Below, in pieces: positions 50,301 through 59,716 of a DNA stretch of 64,000 nucleotides. The notes below the pieces were generated by a model, which saw only the letters and a list, made by a program, of their open reading frames with translations, made no database searches and was not told where the DNA came from. The position numbers and the translations under genes are program-made. Within the stretch, counting starts at the first letter, position 1; each line of letters begins with the position of its first letter. The stretch is from contig NC_134161.1 of the NCBI RefSeq assembly GCF_033958435.1, positions 16,368,001 to 16,432,000 of the forward strand, written 5' to 3'. The DNA is from Carettochelys insculpta (lineage: Eukaryota; Chordata; Testudines; Carettochelyidae).

Positions 50301-53300
50301 TGACGCAAACAATATGCATTTCAATGCAGCCAAATGTGAAGTCATACATTTAGCAATAAAGAATATAGGACTTCCTACGTGATGGTGAAGCTATACCCTG
50401 AGAAGCAGTGACTGAAAAAGATTGAGGGTCATGGAGGCTAATCAGCAGAAGATGAGCTCCAAGTGTGATGCTGAGGCAAAAAGGGATAACATGATTTGTT
50501 TCTGAATATATAAACAGGGAAATCCTGAGTAGGAATAGAGAGCTTAGCTGACTTCTGTATATGCACTGTTGCAATTACTGCTGGAATCCTGTGGCCAGTT
50601 CTGGCATCCGCGCTTGAAGAATGGTGAAAAATTGGTGAGAGTTCAGACAATACCCACAAGAATCATTAAAGGATTAGAAAACATGCTTTATAGTGGAGGT
50701 CCATTTATTCTGCTTATCAAAGAGGTGGTTAAGGAGTGCCCTGACCACAGTCCAGAAGTACCTACATAGAGAACAGAAATTTCAGGGAGTGCTCTTCAGT
50801 CTAACAGAAAGAACACGACCCAATGTCTGGATGTTCACGCTAGACAAATCCAGGTTATAATTAAGGCGCAAAGTTTTAACAATGAGTGTAATGAACTATT
50901 GCAATAATCTATGAAGAGCTGTGAGAGAATCTCCATTCCTGGAAATGTCTGGATAGTTTCTAAAAGATCTGCTCAAGTTCAAACAGGAATTAACACAAAA
51001 GTTCTTGGTCCTTGTTACAGAGAACTGCAGATGTTGCAGCAAAAGCTTGTGGCAAGCAATTCTAGATATCCGTATCTCTCAGGAAAGATGAAAATCTTTG
51101 CCATCTGAAAGTAACGATATTTCTAAACCAACTGCATTTGTAAAAATTGAAGCAAATGGTAATTCAAATGTGTGTTCTGATCTCACCAGCTCTCAGCAAA
51201 CCATATTGCTTAGAAGGACTCTTGAGTGCAATGGTACTTGCAATAGTCACTTGTAGAGGGATGCATGGAAAAAAAAGTTACCCAGCAGCCAATGCAATAA
51301 AAAAGAACCAGCCTACTGGAACTTAACTATTCCATTTGTAAAAAATACTGGTCACCAGCTGCACAACCAAGTATTTTGAACTTTTAATTGACATAAAACC
51401 AAATTCCTCTCCAGTTCTTCCTTTTTAAATCAAACCAAGAAAGATGGGCATCTAATGCCCATCCGGCACATTGGACTTAGCTATTGCATAATGAAGATAT
51501 AACAACCACCCTCATACAGACCCTGTCTCCAGTGTTGGCTGCCCTGATTTATTTGGGGAACCCACATTTATGGCCAGCTCTTGATTAAGGAGCACCTAAA
51601 CCAAGCTTTTCACATGAATACTTTACAAAAATCACAAAAGAATATTGCATTTCAGAAATGAAGGCAATGGTTATGAACAGAAAAAAACCAAGTCTTCTAT
51701 TGATCTGTTCTTTAAATGGGTGGGAACATTTCCCTTTATGGCAAATGCTGATTTAGCCACAACCATGATCTTGTCAGCAGTTGGGACACTTGCACATCTT
51801 CTCTCACTGGCAAGTGTGATGAAAATGTTTAAATTTGTTGCAAGTGCACTAATACTGCACATTCCATGCTGATCTCACTCGTCAGAGATGTTAAAGAGAA
51901 CAAATTGCACCATTAAACCAATGCTGTGCAAACTGGTAAATGCCCAAGGAAGTAATTGTAACCATGTGATTTCACTTATTTTAATGACACTCAGGGCATC
52001 TCTCACTGTCTCCATGGATCATATATCCTTTGAGGTGATGACTGGGTGACCCATCTGAAGGCCAAAGAACCTTTTGCAGTACACAGCTAAAGAAAGTCAA
52101 ACTATAACCTATCTGCAAGCTTTGCAAGAATATTTGAATCAGATTCCCTTGCAGTTAGCCATGAAAGTGGGAAAATCCAAAGAAAAGGCAAAAAGTGTCG
52201 GAAAAATTACAGATCAAATTTAAAGATCCCATCATATGCTGCAAAGAACACAATTTATGTAACCAATGAACTGGGCCATACTTTGCTATGAATAGACTCA
52301 ATTATTCTTTATACAGAATCAGGAACAAACAGAAAGTAGATAAACTCCATCACAGAAGGGAGCAACCTCCAGCATGGGTGCCAAGAGTAACATGAACCGA
52401 TTTTCATCGGTATGCAAGGTGGGAGCTCAGCTCTGCCCCTGCTCCTCCATGCATCCATGAAATTGCTCAAAGCCAGGCCAGGCTGCCTGTGCATTAACAA
52501 AAGACCAGCTAATGCTACCAATCACCACCTAAATAGTAAAGCTCTGCTTCTTAATGTATTTATTAATGAAGCTGTTGTAAGTAGGACTATTAGCAACTTT
52601 AAAAAGTATCACTGGCATTTGGACCATACACAGAGGTCAAAACATCACATTTCAGCATTCTGCTTTGGAAAGGTTGCTGACCCTGATCTACCATGTTAAT
52701 CTTATTAAAGTTGTACTGGACAGGAAATATTGCTCTACAAGCAAAATAATCAGAGACATTGACCAGAAAAGAACAAGTAAAGAACCATAGAGTGCCAGCA
52801 CACTGGCTGAAAGAGAAAGAAAAAAAAATGTACATCTTAAAAACTTTGCTGCTGTATTATTGCCTTAAGACTGCACTTCAAACAAACAGGAATAGTCAAG
52901 GCATATCAAAATTTTATGTTGGAACTGAACTCTAACTTGCCTACTGATTGCTTTTTGTTTTGATAGTGTATAGACTAGCACGGCTTCCCCTCTGTTACTA
53001 TTCAACATTGCCTACTGAATTTTGGGATGCAAGGAGAAGAATGATCTGGGCATGAGAATGAATAAACCATACCAAGGACTGAAAGCTCTTCACTTTTCCA
53101 CTGCAATCTTCTTTGAATAGAATTAACAACCAGCAAAAGGACAATCTATAACTAAAACGTGGACTAAAACATTGTTACTCCATGTGGAAAACAGAACAAG
53201 GCTTGGTCTACACTAGGCAGGTAGTCAACTGGAGATACGGAATTCCAGTTACAGCAACTGTATAGCTAGAATCAACTTATCTGCAATTGACTTACTTGGC

Positions 53301-56300
53301 CATCCTAACTAAGGAAGGTCCATGTGAGAGTTTCTCCCATCGACCTCCCTTATTCCTTGCAGAAGCGAGGAATACAGGGGGTCAACTGCTGACCCCAACA
53401 GGTTGATTTCGCAAATTTCAACCAGACGCATGAAATCAAACCCTGGAAGATCCACCCTGAGTAGGCTGATGATCTGAGTAATGTAGATGTGGCCTAACAG
53501 TAAAATGTTAATTGCACATAAGGTACAAAACAGTATATGAGGCCTGTATATTCTAGAATTACATTTACTAGTTAAAAAAGGTGAAAATTTGCACTTTAAA
53601 AAAAATTTCCACTGAAGGTACAGAAACATGAAGGAAAGTATGTGGATTATTTTCCAAATGAATTTAGTTTCTAACCATTCACAACAAAGGTAAGAAACTT
53701 GTTTTTAAATACAACCTAAAAAAGAATGCACTTTTATTAACCAAAAAAAAAAAAATCTTTCCCTTCTCAAGGGATCTGGAGGCGCATGTGGGTAAAGGAC
53801 ATGAAACATATTACAAGCAAAGGGAAATCTTCACCAATAAGTAAGGGAATACCACATGGAATGTGGATAAACAAAACCCAATGTCAAAGCTCAGTTTAAA
53901 AATGGTGCATTGATCATGTATCACCTAATAAAAGTGGAGAAAAACAAAGTTTGTATCCCAATTAAGTCTTTGGGTACTCTAAACATTCTCTCTCTCTCTC
54001 TGTATGTATATATGAGTGTGACTGTCTGTGAGTCCATCTGTGACTCCATTTGTTTAAGAACTTTTCCTAAAAGGTAATAGCTAGGATCACCAAATTTGCT
54101 ATGCAGCTTCCCCTTTTCCTGGCTTAAAGCAAGTCAGGGTTTAGTTGTGCCAGGACAATGGGATGTGCATGGAATACAATTGCTTTCCAGCAAACACAAA
54201 GGGAGGGAGCTGGAAGCAGAGACAGTTATACTGCAGAATGACCACAGGAGGGCAGCAAGCAAGCACACTCCTGACAGCCCCAGAGACCCCTGGAGCAGTT
54301 GCTGCTGGGGCAGTGTGCGCAGCTACTACCCTGGGTGGTCCCAGTGAGCAGCCGCTGGCTGCCCTTACCACCTGCTTGGTCCCCCTCCCACCAGTGTTCC
54401 CTCTATCTATAGGGAGAATAAATTTTGTTGTGTGCACCAAGGCATACGTGGATGTGAACCACAAATAGAAACCCATGGTGCCCATGGTGGGTGGCTGTGT
54501 GCAGCCTGTTAATCAGCTGGATGGCACCTGAATCTCTCTTGGGCATTCACCCAAGTGCTCATTTCCACAGGGAACACTGCCCCCCACACCCCATTACCCC
54601 CTGCCCTGCCTCCTGTACCCCCAACCCTGAAGGGCCCAAGCAATGCTGGGTAAATCTTCTAATGATGATATAGTGATTGAAAAATAACCCGATGCCCTGA
54701 GATTACGGGAACAGAGGCACCAAGTGATAATAGTGCACAAAATTGCCCCAAAGGCTAATATTAGATCATAAAAATCCCATAAAAGTGCATCTGTAACTAT
54801 AAATACAATAAAAAGCTACACCTGGCACTTTTCAAAAGTTTAAAACTTCAGACACATGACCTACATTGGAAGAAATTTGAGACTGCAAAAATCAAACATT
54901 GACTGGGAAGAAACACCCACGCAACCTTATGACTGCCTGTGTGTGTGCATTATGACGATCTTTAATGACATGAGAACAGAGCAGAACTCCTGCCTCAGTC
55001 ACAAAAGAAGTACACAAAGAGATTGTACAGACAACCTTATTTCTGGCATTTAGCTCAGGTCTAACCTAGACATTAAAGTCAACTGTACATATGAAATTCT
55101 GGCTATGGCGTTTGTGCAGCTAGAATTGACTTATCTACAATCAGCTTACCTGGCCATCCTCACAGAGGGAGGTTGATGGAAGAAACTCCCAGTGACCTCC
55201 CTTACTTCTCATGATTTTGAGAAGTAGATGGGTTGACTGTTGACCTCAGATAGTTCAATTTCACACATCCCTACCAGGTACGCAAAATTGAACCTGAAAG
55301 ATCGATCCTGACCGGGTCAATCTTCCACATGTTTTTTCTCTTTTTTAGGAAACAAGCATGCACAAACATTTGTCAGTTCAGATCTTTGACTCTGTACTTT
55401 GACTCAAAACTTTGTCTCTACGTGCTTCCTTTGGAAGGCCAGGAATATTCTTTAGCACTGCGAATACAAATCACATATTTCTGAATCAGGTTCTACAAAT
55501 GCCTGTAATTTACAAAAGGCGATGGGGAATAAAAATAAAACAAATGAACCTTTTCACTGAGCTTCCTAATTCACATGCGTGAGAGTTGTGGATGAGTGAT
55601 TATAGTGATATCAGTTGTATTATCTTGTGCACTGCTGTATATAGTTGTATCATTTCTATTCTGTGGCATGCAGATTATTCAAAAATTTGTTGTTGCCTTG
55701 AGCAGCATGGGACCCTTGTAATTTTCAGATTTAAACTAGTGTAAATTGTGAAATCTCTGCAACTTGAAGCCTTTAAACCATGATTTGAGACCTCAGTAAC
55801 TCAGCCAGAGGTTTTGTGACCCACAGTCATCATGATACAGGTTGAACCTCTCTGGTCCAGCACCCTCAGAACCTGACCAGTGCTAGATGAGAGAATTTTC
55901 CAGACCACAGGAAGTCAATATTGTCTGGCAGCATTACCAACACTTCCACTGCTTACTGGGCTCTTAGAAGATATTTGGAGTAAATGACAGCTAAACACCA
56001 CCACAGAACACTGAGAGCCAGGACGTGGCTGGAAACAAACTTTAAGGGACCACAGAACACTTGGCCAAATCCATGGCAAATGGTCATCCAACTAACTAAA
56101 ATCATGCCGGGTTATGGATGTTGATGGACAAGAGAGTTCTGGATTAGAGAGGTTCACCTGTGGTCTCTTCTGATTAGAGTCTGTCTCTACCTCTACAATA
56201 AACTGCTCAAGTTCAGCCCAGTTCACATGGAAATCTCTGCTAATCACTATAGTTGCTGTTCTGGGAAGAACCAAGCTGGGGGACAGCTAGCTCAGAGAAC

Positions 56301-59248
56301 CACTGGTATGGAATTCCTAGCAATAAATGGTTAATTATTGTGTATTTTTTCAGGCATAAGGGGCTGGTGGCAGAGAGTGTTTTTGCCAGCAAAGGCACAT
56401 CTACATGGCTGGTTTACTGTCTGTACTCCCCTTTGCTGACAGTGAGATTGTGCGGGACTATGCTAATGAGCTGTGGGAATATGCTAATGAGCAGCCAATT
56501 ATGAGACTGCTCATTAGCATGAAGCTGCCAGCAGGATGTCTCCATGTAGACCCAGCCTTAGGTACTTGTAATCTACTTCATGCCCAGCCTAATAGGGTGG
56601 AGAGGTTAGACTGTGTGCTTATATTTTACTTCTTTTGGGAGTTACACACTACCACTTACGATGCTAAAACTTTAGTCACTCGGGGTGTGAAAAAACCCAG
56701 ACCCTGAACTACAAAAGGTTTAGTGCTAAAAGCATCCACATAGACAGTCCAAGAGAGTTGGCAGCCCCTTTCCCATAGCTTCAGGCCTCTTCCCCACAAG
56801 TGGAAGGGCTGCTGAGGGTGGGGTGGGGAGAGATATGCCCGTGTCGGGCTGTTTAGGGCAGCAGAACGGGTAGGGATGGCCCTGTTTGGGATTCAGATCA
56901 CAAAAAGATTTGCTAAAGTATGTATTCATATACATTGAGTACAGGTGTCCCTCAGTCTGTAAAACCTATTGCAATAAGGCTGGAGAGTAACTTTACTGAA
57001 CCTCTCTGCCCACCGCAAGTGGATTCTGGACAAGCTCCAGACCATTCATTATTCGACACTGGTAAGGCCACATCTAGAGTACTGCATCCAGTTCTCGGAC
57101 CCCCCAGTGTAGAAAGGGTGTGGATGCATTTGAGAGGGTCCAGAGGAGGACAACAAAAATTATTAGAGGGCTGGAGCACATGACCTACAAGGAGAGGCTG
57201 AGGGATTTGGGCTTATTTAGTTTGCAGAAGAGAAGAGTGAGGCAGGATTTGATAGCAGCCTTCAACTTCCTGAAGTTGAGCTCTAAAGAGAATGGAGAGA
57301 GGCTGTTCTCAGTGGTGACAGATGGCAGAACAAGGAGCAATGGTCTCAAGTTACAGAGAGGGAGGTGCAGGCTGGATATTAGGAAAAACTATTTCACCAA
57401 GAGAGTGGTGGAATCTCCATCCCTAGAGGTTTTTAAGTCCTGACTTGACAAAGCCTGTCTGGGACGATTTAGTTGGGATTGGTCCTGCTTTGGGCAGGGG
57501 GCTGGTGACCTACAATGACTCAATGACCTCCTGAGGCCCCTTCCAGCCCTTGGATTCTATGATCCTTTGACATATCACACACAGACTGGTCTTGGGTCTG
57601 CATGTCCTCAATGACCTCCGTGTGTCACGGATCAGTAACTTACTTAAGCTGGCATGTTAGTGTGGGACCAAAACTAACCCTTTCTTGGGCAGCCCATCAC
57701 ACCTGCACCATCCATAGGTCTGCTTGGATGTCCCTGGCCTCAGCATGTGAGTACAGAGCCCCCTGATTTTAACAAGAGCTGTCTGGACTCGGACAGCACG
57801 TTGGGCTCCACGCTACTCAGCATGGTGTCAGGGATGCCTAGGCCTCTGAGCAGGGGCAGCTGTGGTGAGTTTGCTGGCACAATTTCAGTGAGCGAGCAGG
57901 AGTGCGAGGGAGAGCGCACAGAGTGGAAGGGTGATCAAAGAGTGAGTGGGGCTGTCCTGAGCAGAGCATTGGGCAGAAGACATGGGACGTGTGACGAATG
58001 AGAGATGAAGAAGGGGGCTGCACTCGATCTCCTGAGGTGTTCTCCAGCCGCGGGCTTCTCTGAAGTTCTTTCCCTGGAATTTCCCCCCTCCCTTTAAAAC
58101 TTTAAAGGAAGACAGTGCTCTGCCAGGCCCTTTCCAGCCCCAGTCCCGCTCCTCTTACCTGTGTGTTCTGGATCTGTATGGCTCCTTGTGGGATTGCTTG
58201 AGTTACCACCTGGCCCTGAGATGTGACCATTGTGACAGGCTGGTACACGGCTCCACCTGACAAGACAGAGTTCAAAGCAGAGTTTTAGGGAAACAGCTTG
58301 TGTTTTCCCTCTTCAGGTTGGCCAAGGGGAGGCCCAGGCACACAGCCAGTGGTTTCACTGGTCCCAGCTGCAGCTCAGGGTTGTGGTGAGGAGGAGTCAC
58401 TTTCAAAAGGAGCACATTAATACTTTTAGCAGAGTTGCACACTGCCAAATACGCAGGGACAGACCAGCCAGACACAGCTAGGCTTACAGCCTATCCTGTC
58501 GTGCAAGTGAAGGATCACATTAAAAGCAGGACAACATAAGGTCATTCCCTTCCAGAGCCAAGAGCTCAGGGTTCCCAGGCCCTGGGGCAGTCTGGAGGGG
58601 CTGTGAGCAGATGGACTGCTCCCATAACCTTTTTGGGGGTGAGACTGCCTCAGGGGCTGCACTATCTGAGATTCTGCAAAGCAGAGGTGAAAGAAGGCTG
58701 ATGCATCAACACAACAGCTCTTTTTAGAGCCACACCAGATTGATTCTGCACCACCAGTTAGTACCCAGAACAGAACTAGAGTTGCCGAAATAGCAGCAGC
58801 TGCCTAGCTCACAAACCATGGTCCTGAGACAGTAACATGCAAACAAACCCACTGGTTACCAAGGGGCCTGCATGCAGTATCGTGAGTCCTGATCCAAGGA
58901 GGCTGAAGTATCAGAGGTCTCCTGTGCAGTTAATGACCTCCATTTAACAGAAAGAGGTGTTCCCATTTCACACCAGAAAACACTGGGATGTTCAAAGTAC
59001 TGCTCAGTTCCAAGCCCTGCCTGGCCTCATTTTAGTGTTTTTAGTGATCACCTAAAGAACCCAAGCATGCAAAAGATGTGACTAACATGGTCACTGCTGT
59101 ACGTTCCAGGCCTCCCACCTGACACAACTTGTGAATTGACCGTTGTCATGGAGATGTTCCCCTGCTGCAGCGCTGATGCTGGTACCACAATTCCCTGGGG
59201 ATTGTTGGTCACTGCAGTCATTGAGTTCGGAGAATTCTGCAGCAAATC
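29134..59248 (-). CDS. PKNOX2: PKNOX2, 3' part of gene (six exons, homeodomain and C-terminus)
   Basis: This is a TALE-class homeobox transcription factor (PREP2) that binds DNA in the nucleus, in the known family together with PBX partners. The coding join on the minus strand is 59119-59248, 58159-58256, 44292-44411, 37499-37575, 30864-31042 and 29134-29375. That is 846 nt including the TAG stop, or 281 residues. All introns are GT-AG and all phases fit. Visible landmarks are a QNSPNS / NNPQGIVVP linker, a homeodomain from [11 protein letters not shown] to [12 protein letters not shown] with the HPYP three-residue loop extension, and an acidic Glu tail ending in LEHSDSLE. The tail ending and the [15 protein letters not shown] linker point to PKNOX2 rather than PKNOX1 (recalled family knowledge). 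N-terminal exons with the MEINOX/PREP domain are outside the window. Introns from 5' to 3' are 862, 13747, 6716, 6456 and 1488 bp. Confidence 0.95.
29426..29642. mobile_element. A-family MITE copy 2 (truncated), next to a PKNOX2 acceptor
   Basis: TATGTCTACACAAGCC, AATTCTAGCTATAGGAATTG and TCAATTTCACACATC match the family. It sits about 50 bp upstream of the last PKNOX2 coding exon, inside the intron region where the branch point would lie. Confidence 0.7.
29648..30183 (-). mobile_element. CR1 LINE 3' fragment in PKNOX2 last intron
   Basis: CCATAGAATCCCAGGACTGA is followed by a reverse-complemented coding remnant ([40 protein letters not shown]). It has the same orientation as PKNOX2. Confidence 0.85.
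30864..31042 (-). CDS. PKNOX2: PKNOX2 exon: homeodomain recognition helix end and basic/Gln region
   Basis: This 179-bp exon starts with the last base of Trp and continues [20 protein letters not shown], then a basic stretch ([12 protein letters not shown]), [13 protein letters not shown] and a Gln/Gly end ([15 protein letters not shown]). It contains the WFIN-A-RR DNA-contact core: Asn51 and Arg53 equivalents are present, and Ile50 is typical of TALE proteins. The acceptor is ccttgggaag and the donor is GTAAGGATGG. Confidence 0.95.
31227..31388 (+). mobile_element. CR1 LINE 3' end
   Basis: GATACTGGGCTAGATGGACC, TTTGGTCTGACCCACTGCGG and CCATTCTTATGAG are the CR1 3' untranslated terminus on the plus strand. 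Confidence 0.85.
32622..32800 (-). mobile_element. tRNA-derived SINE, turtle Cry/polIII type
   Basis: On the minus strand, GAGCTCAGTGGCTTGAGCAT and TGGCCTGCTAAACCCAGGG, with GTTGTGAGTCC and a CR1-like tail (GACTGGACTCGATGAGCTCC). It is the second copy of the SINE family seen at 2757 and is intronic in PKNOX2. Confidence 0.8.
33107..33220 (+). mobile_element. Tigger-like MITE fragment
   Basis: CAGGTTGAACTTCTCTAATC at the start and TGTGGCCAAGTTTTGGGTT match the family at 43773-44088. The right end is missing. Confidence 0.65.
33628..33695 (-). mobile_element. CR1 3' tail fragment
   Basis: AGAACTGGATGGGACCTAAA, GAGGTCATTAAGTCCCATCC is the CR1 tail on the minus strand. Confidence 0.65.
34145..34543. 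mobile_element. Solo LTR with 5-bp target duplication
   Basis: A 399-bp element starts TGTGATGG and ends CCATCACA, a perfect 8-bp inverted terminus with TG…CA ends. It is flanked by CAGTG at 34140-34144 and at 34544-34548. The interior is GC-rich and non-coding. The structure is that of a single long terminal repeat left by recombination of an LTR retroelement. No internal genes are present. It lies in the PKNOX2 intron between exons 37499-37575 and 30864-31042. Confidence 0.85.
35329..35457 (-). mobile_element. CR1 LINE 3' part, interrupted by a MITE
   Basis: ACATAAGAGCAGCCGCACTG, GGGTCAGACCAAAGATCCAT is the CR1 3' end. The sequence continues at 35894 after the inserted palindromic MITE. 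Confidence 0.85.
35458..35893. mobile_element. Palindromic PIF/Harbinger-type MITE (~435 bp)
   Basis: The two ~215-bp arms are near-perfect inverted copies centred at about 35675 (GTGAGCTCAT). The ends are GGCTACGTCTACAC and GTGTAGACACAGCC. Flanking TGT (or CTGTG, depending on where the end is drawn) is duplicated from the CR1 target. Each arm holds ATGGCCATTTCGAAGTTT, AATGAAGCGCTGA and CTTTTCGAAAG-like motifs. Overlapping open frames on both strands mirror each other because of the palindrome and are not genes. Confidence 0.88.
35894..36250 (-). mobile_element. CR1 LINE continuation beyond the MITE
   Basis: TGTGTGAACAAAAACTTCCT onward carries the minus-strand CR1 reading ([20 protein letters not shown]). 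It joins 35329-35457 as one older insertion. Confidence 0.85.
36940..37120 (+). mobile_element. CR1 LINE 3' end
   Basis: GGAATAAATTGCCTAGGGAG and GACTGAACTCGATGACCTTT, then TTCTATGATTCC, form a CR1 3' end with little coding part. Confidence 0.8.
37499..37575 (-). CDS. PKNOX2: PKNOX2 exon: TALE loop and homeodomain helices 2-3
   Basis: This 77-bp exon encodes [20 protein letters not shown] then LQVNN, plus two bases of the Trp codon. HPYP is the three-amino-acid loop extension that defines TALE homeodomains, and LQVNNW starts the recognition helix. The acceptor is ctcttttcag|CACC and the donor is GTGAGTGA. A repeat fragment (37620-37735) lies within 50 bp upstream of the acceptor. Confidence 0.95.
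37620..37735 (+). repeat. Interspersed repeat 3' end next to homeodomain exon
   Basis: GGGCCTTACCCACAAAAGCT, TAGTCTCTAAGGTGCTGCAG and CAGAGTAACATGGCTCCCCC match a widespread reptile repeat 3' end. Related pieces occur at 52948-53001 and 60791-60867. The family name is not certain (LINE or Penelope type). Confidence 0.6.
38174..38501. mobile_element. Tigger-like MITE
   Basis: The ends are CAGGTTGAATCTCTCTAATC and AGATTCAACCC (inverted). The interior TTCCATGAAGTTTGTTGACA…TTTAGCTGTAGTTTACTCC is the reverse complement of the 43773 copy's interior. Confidence 0.8.
39164..39540 (-). mobile_element. CR1 LINE 3' fragment
   Basis: GAGAATGGGTCATATTGGGT, CAGACCAACGGTCCCTCTAG starts the terminus. The minus-strand CR1 C-terminal remnant is lost at 39540, where a Harbinger MITE half begins. 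Confidence 0.85.
39541..39757. mobile_element. Half of a palindromic Harbinger MITE
   Basis: It starts near the palindrome centre (GATAGGAATAAGGGGATTTT) and ends CAAGTGCAGACATAGCC, matching the right arm of 35458-35893 with about 20 percent visible differences. The left arm is absent. Confidence 0.75.
40518..41190 (+). mobile_element. LINE 3' end, RTE-like, decayed
   Basis: Frames recoverable with breaks include [45 protein letters not shown] and [14 protein letters not shown]. These resemble the C-terminus of RTE-type endonuclease/reverse transcriptases, which is distinct from CR1. Many stops show it is dead. A second tail lies at 49810-49965. Confidence 0.65.
42514..42731 (+). mobile_element. 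CR1 LINE 3' end
   Basis: GATATTAGAAAAAATTATTC, TGAAGCACTGGAATGGGTTG and CTCTTCCTGTCCTAATACTC form a CR1 3' end on the plus strand. Confidence 0.8.
42986..43697 (-). mobile_element. CR1 LINE 3' fragment with coding remnant
   Basis: CAGAATCACAGGGCTGGAAG is the terminus. The minus-strand frame of 153 residues includes [40 protein letters not shown] and [20 protein letters not shown]. It is intronic in PKNOX2. Confidence 0.9.
43773..44088. mobile_element. Tigger-like MITE, full length
   Basis: A 316-bp element with ends CAGGTTGAACCTCTCTAGTC and TTAGAGATTCAACCTG, flanked by TA on both sides. Other copies are at 33107, 38174, 45735 (partial) and 55838. The TA target and CAGGTTGA ends suggest the Tigger/mariner superfamily. 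Confidence 0.85.
44292..44411 (-). CDS. PKNOX2: PKNOX2 exon: start of homeodomain (helices 1 and part of 2)
   Basis: This 120-bp exon is exactly 40 codons in phase 0/0. It encodes [20 protein letters not shown], then [20 protein letters not shown]. The basic run KKSKNKR leads into homeodomain helix 1 ([14 protein letters not shown]). The acceptor is ccctgtag|GTTAAC and the donor is GTGAGATAAG. The exon breaks the homeodomain just before the TALE loop. An A-family MITE (44626-44918) lies about 215 bp upstream in the intron. Confidence 0.95.
44626..44918. mobile_element. A-family MITE copy 3
   Basis: GCCAGGTCTACACTAGACAT, GACTTATCTAGTGACCCTCA, GTTTGATTTCGTGCGTCCCT and GGAAGATTGACCCCAACCGG match the family along its length. 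Confidence 0.8.
45298..45725. mobile_element. Palindromic Harbinger MITE, second subfamily, TTA duplication
   Basis: It starts GGCTGCATCTACGC and ends GTGTAGAAGCAGCC, with TTA on both sides (45295-45297 and 45726-45728). TTA fits the TWA target preference of PIF/Harbinger. The arms are inverted copies (GGCATGGTAATGAGGCA… with …TTACCATGCCACC) around a centre near 45505. Confidence 0.85.
45735..45862 (+). mobile_element. Tigger-like MITE fragment
   Basis: CACTGAGAGCCAGGAACTGG, GTAAACAAACTTTATGGGAT and AGTGGCTGTCTGCCTAATTC match the 3' half of the 43773 copy. Confidence 0.75.
45863..46483 (+). mobile_element. CR1 LINE 3' fragment
   Basis: The plus-strand reading includes [51 protein letters not shown] and HNIRTRGHQ. 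The terminus is GACCCAGTATGGCCGTTCTT. The CR1 is close in sequence to the 4125-5560 copy. Confidence 0.88.
46726..46805 (-). mobile_element. CR1 3' tail fragment
   Basis: TTAGAACCAGAACTGTAAGG, CACTGAGTCCAGTTCCCTGA is a CR1 tail on the minus strand. Confidence 0.65.
46806..49809. other. PKNOX2 intron, possible degraded LTR element
   Basis: No exon is seen. The stretch at about 48020-48350 (promoter-like, then AATAAA at 48286 and CA-rich end) could be an LTR, but no TG…CA ends or target duplication were found. Reading frames at 46859-47427 have no recognisable family. Confidence 0.35.
49810..49965 (+). mobile_element. RTE-like LINE 3' tail
   Basis: GAAGTCATCTAGAAGTTTTG, GATGACCTGTGCTCCACCCA and GAGTACAAGGGTTGAAGTCA match the tail of the 40518-41190 element. 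Confidence 0.65.
50160..50960 (+). mobile_element. Old, diverged CR1 LINE fragment
   Basis: The plus-strand frames carry broken reverse transcriptase pieces: ...[16 protein letters not shown], [15 protein letters not shown], [20 protein letters not shown] and [11 protein letters not shown]. It is much more diverged than the other CR1 copies. Confidence 0.7.
50961..53200. other. PKNOX2 intron, AT-rich, no feature except one repeat end
   Basis: No exon is seen. A short repeat end lies at 52948-53001 (TTTTGATAGTGTATAGACTA, CACGGCTTCCCC), shared with 60791-60867. Confidence 0.5.
53201..53495. mobile_element. A-family MITE copy 4
   Basis: GGTCTACACTAGGCAGGTAG, AACTGTATAGCTAGAATCAA and GTTGATTTCGCAAATTTC match the family, with ATGTAGATGTGGCC at the right end. 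Confidence 0.8.
53496..55055. other. PKNOX2 intron, no gene seen
   Basis: Contains an A run (about 53741-53753) and a short TC/TG/TA microsatellite (about 53989-54012). Reading frames at 54096-54485 show no family. Confidence 0.5.
55056..55330. mobile_element. A-family MITE copy 5
   Basis: TCAGGTCTAACCTAGACATT, GCTAGAATTGACTTATCTAC and GATCGATCCTGACCGGGTC match the family. The extreme right end is lost. Confidence 0.75.
55838..56160. mobile_element. Tigger-like MITE, full length
   Basis: The ends are CAGGTTGAACCTCTCTGGTC and TTAGAGAGGTTCACCTG. The interior matches 43773-44088 along its length. Confidence 0.82.
56394..56557. mobile_element. Short Harbinger-type MITE
   Basis: A ~164-bp element with ends GGCACATCTACATGGCTGG and CCATGTAGACCCAGCC, and inner TATGCTAATGAG / CTCATTAGCAT motifs shared with the larger palindromic MITEs. 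Confidence 0.65.
57045..57563 (+). mobile_element. CR1 LINE 3' fragment
   Basis: The plus-strand frame reads [40 protein letters not shown] and [17 protein letters not shown], then the 3' tail to GGATTCTATGATCC. It has the opposite orientation to PKNOX2. Confidence 0.9.
58159..58256 (-). CDS. PKNOX2: PKNOX2 exon: Gln/Val-rich linker
   Basis: This 98-bp exon completes the Gly codon from the previous exon and encodes [15 protein letters not shown]... to ...GAIQIQNTQ, ending in phase 0. The acceptor is ttgtcag|GTGG and the donor is GTAAGAGG. It is low-complexity and Gln/Val/Thr-rich, as in the family's activation/linker region. It is separated from the previous exon by only 862 bp. Confidence 0.93.
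59119..59248 (-). CDS. PKNOX2: PKNOX2 exon: linker after the PREP domain
   Basis: This 130-bp exon starts in phase 0 ([18 protein letters not shown]...) and ends after the first base of a Gly codon (...VNSQVVSG). The acceptor is tctctctag and the donor is GTGGGAGG, a weak but valid GT. The segment is rich in Asn, Gln, Thr and Val and has no folded domain. In the family it joins the MEINOX region to the homeodomain. The preceding exon, expected to end in a ...HSQ-type sequence, was not seen between 59249 and 64000. Confidence 0.93.
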
Positions 59249-59716
59249 CTAGAGAGAGCAACGCAAACCTCAGCTTACATAAAGATTCCAGACACAAGCA
59301 GTAGAAACAAACCTTACGAGGAATTAGGCTTTGATCAGTAACCCCCAAGCCCCTTCCGAGGACCCTGATTATTAGGAATTTCAAGCATTTTAGAAATATT
59401 AATACACAGAGTAGAGCATGCTTCTTGCCAAGAAAGATTTTCTGTTGTATTTTGATTTTTTTCCCCCTATGGGAGAACATCAAAATGAAATCACAATATT
59501 TTTTCATTTAGCTTCCATTGCTTTTCTTAAAAAAAAAAAAAAAGAAAAAAAAACCCCTTCAGTTCTATCTGAAAGTTCATTTCATTTTGATGGACATTCA
59601 CATTTGAGTTCAACCTTCAGAACTGAAAACAACTTTTTGAAACTTTGGATTTTATCTCCTTTTTGTGCTAGTGAAGAGAATGGAATTGTTTCTCTCCCTC
59701 TCCCCCCCACCCCCCG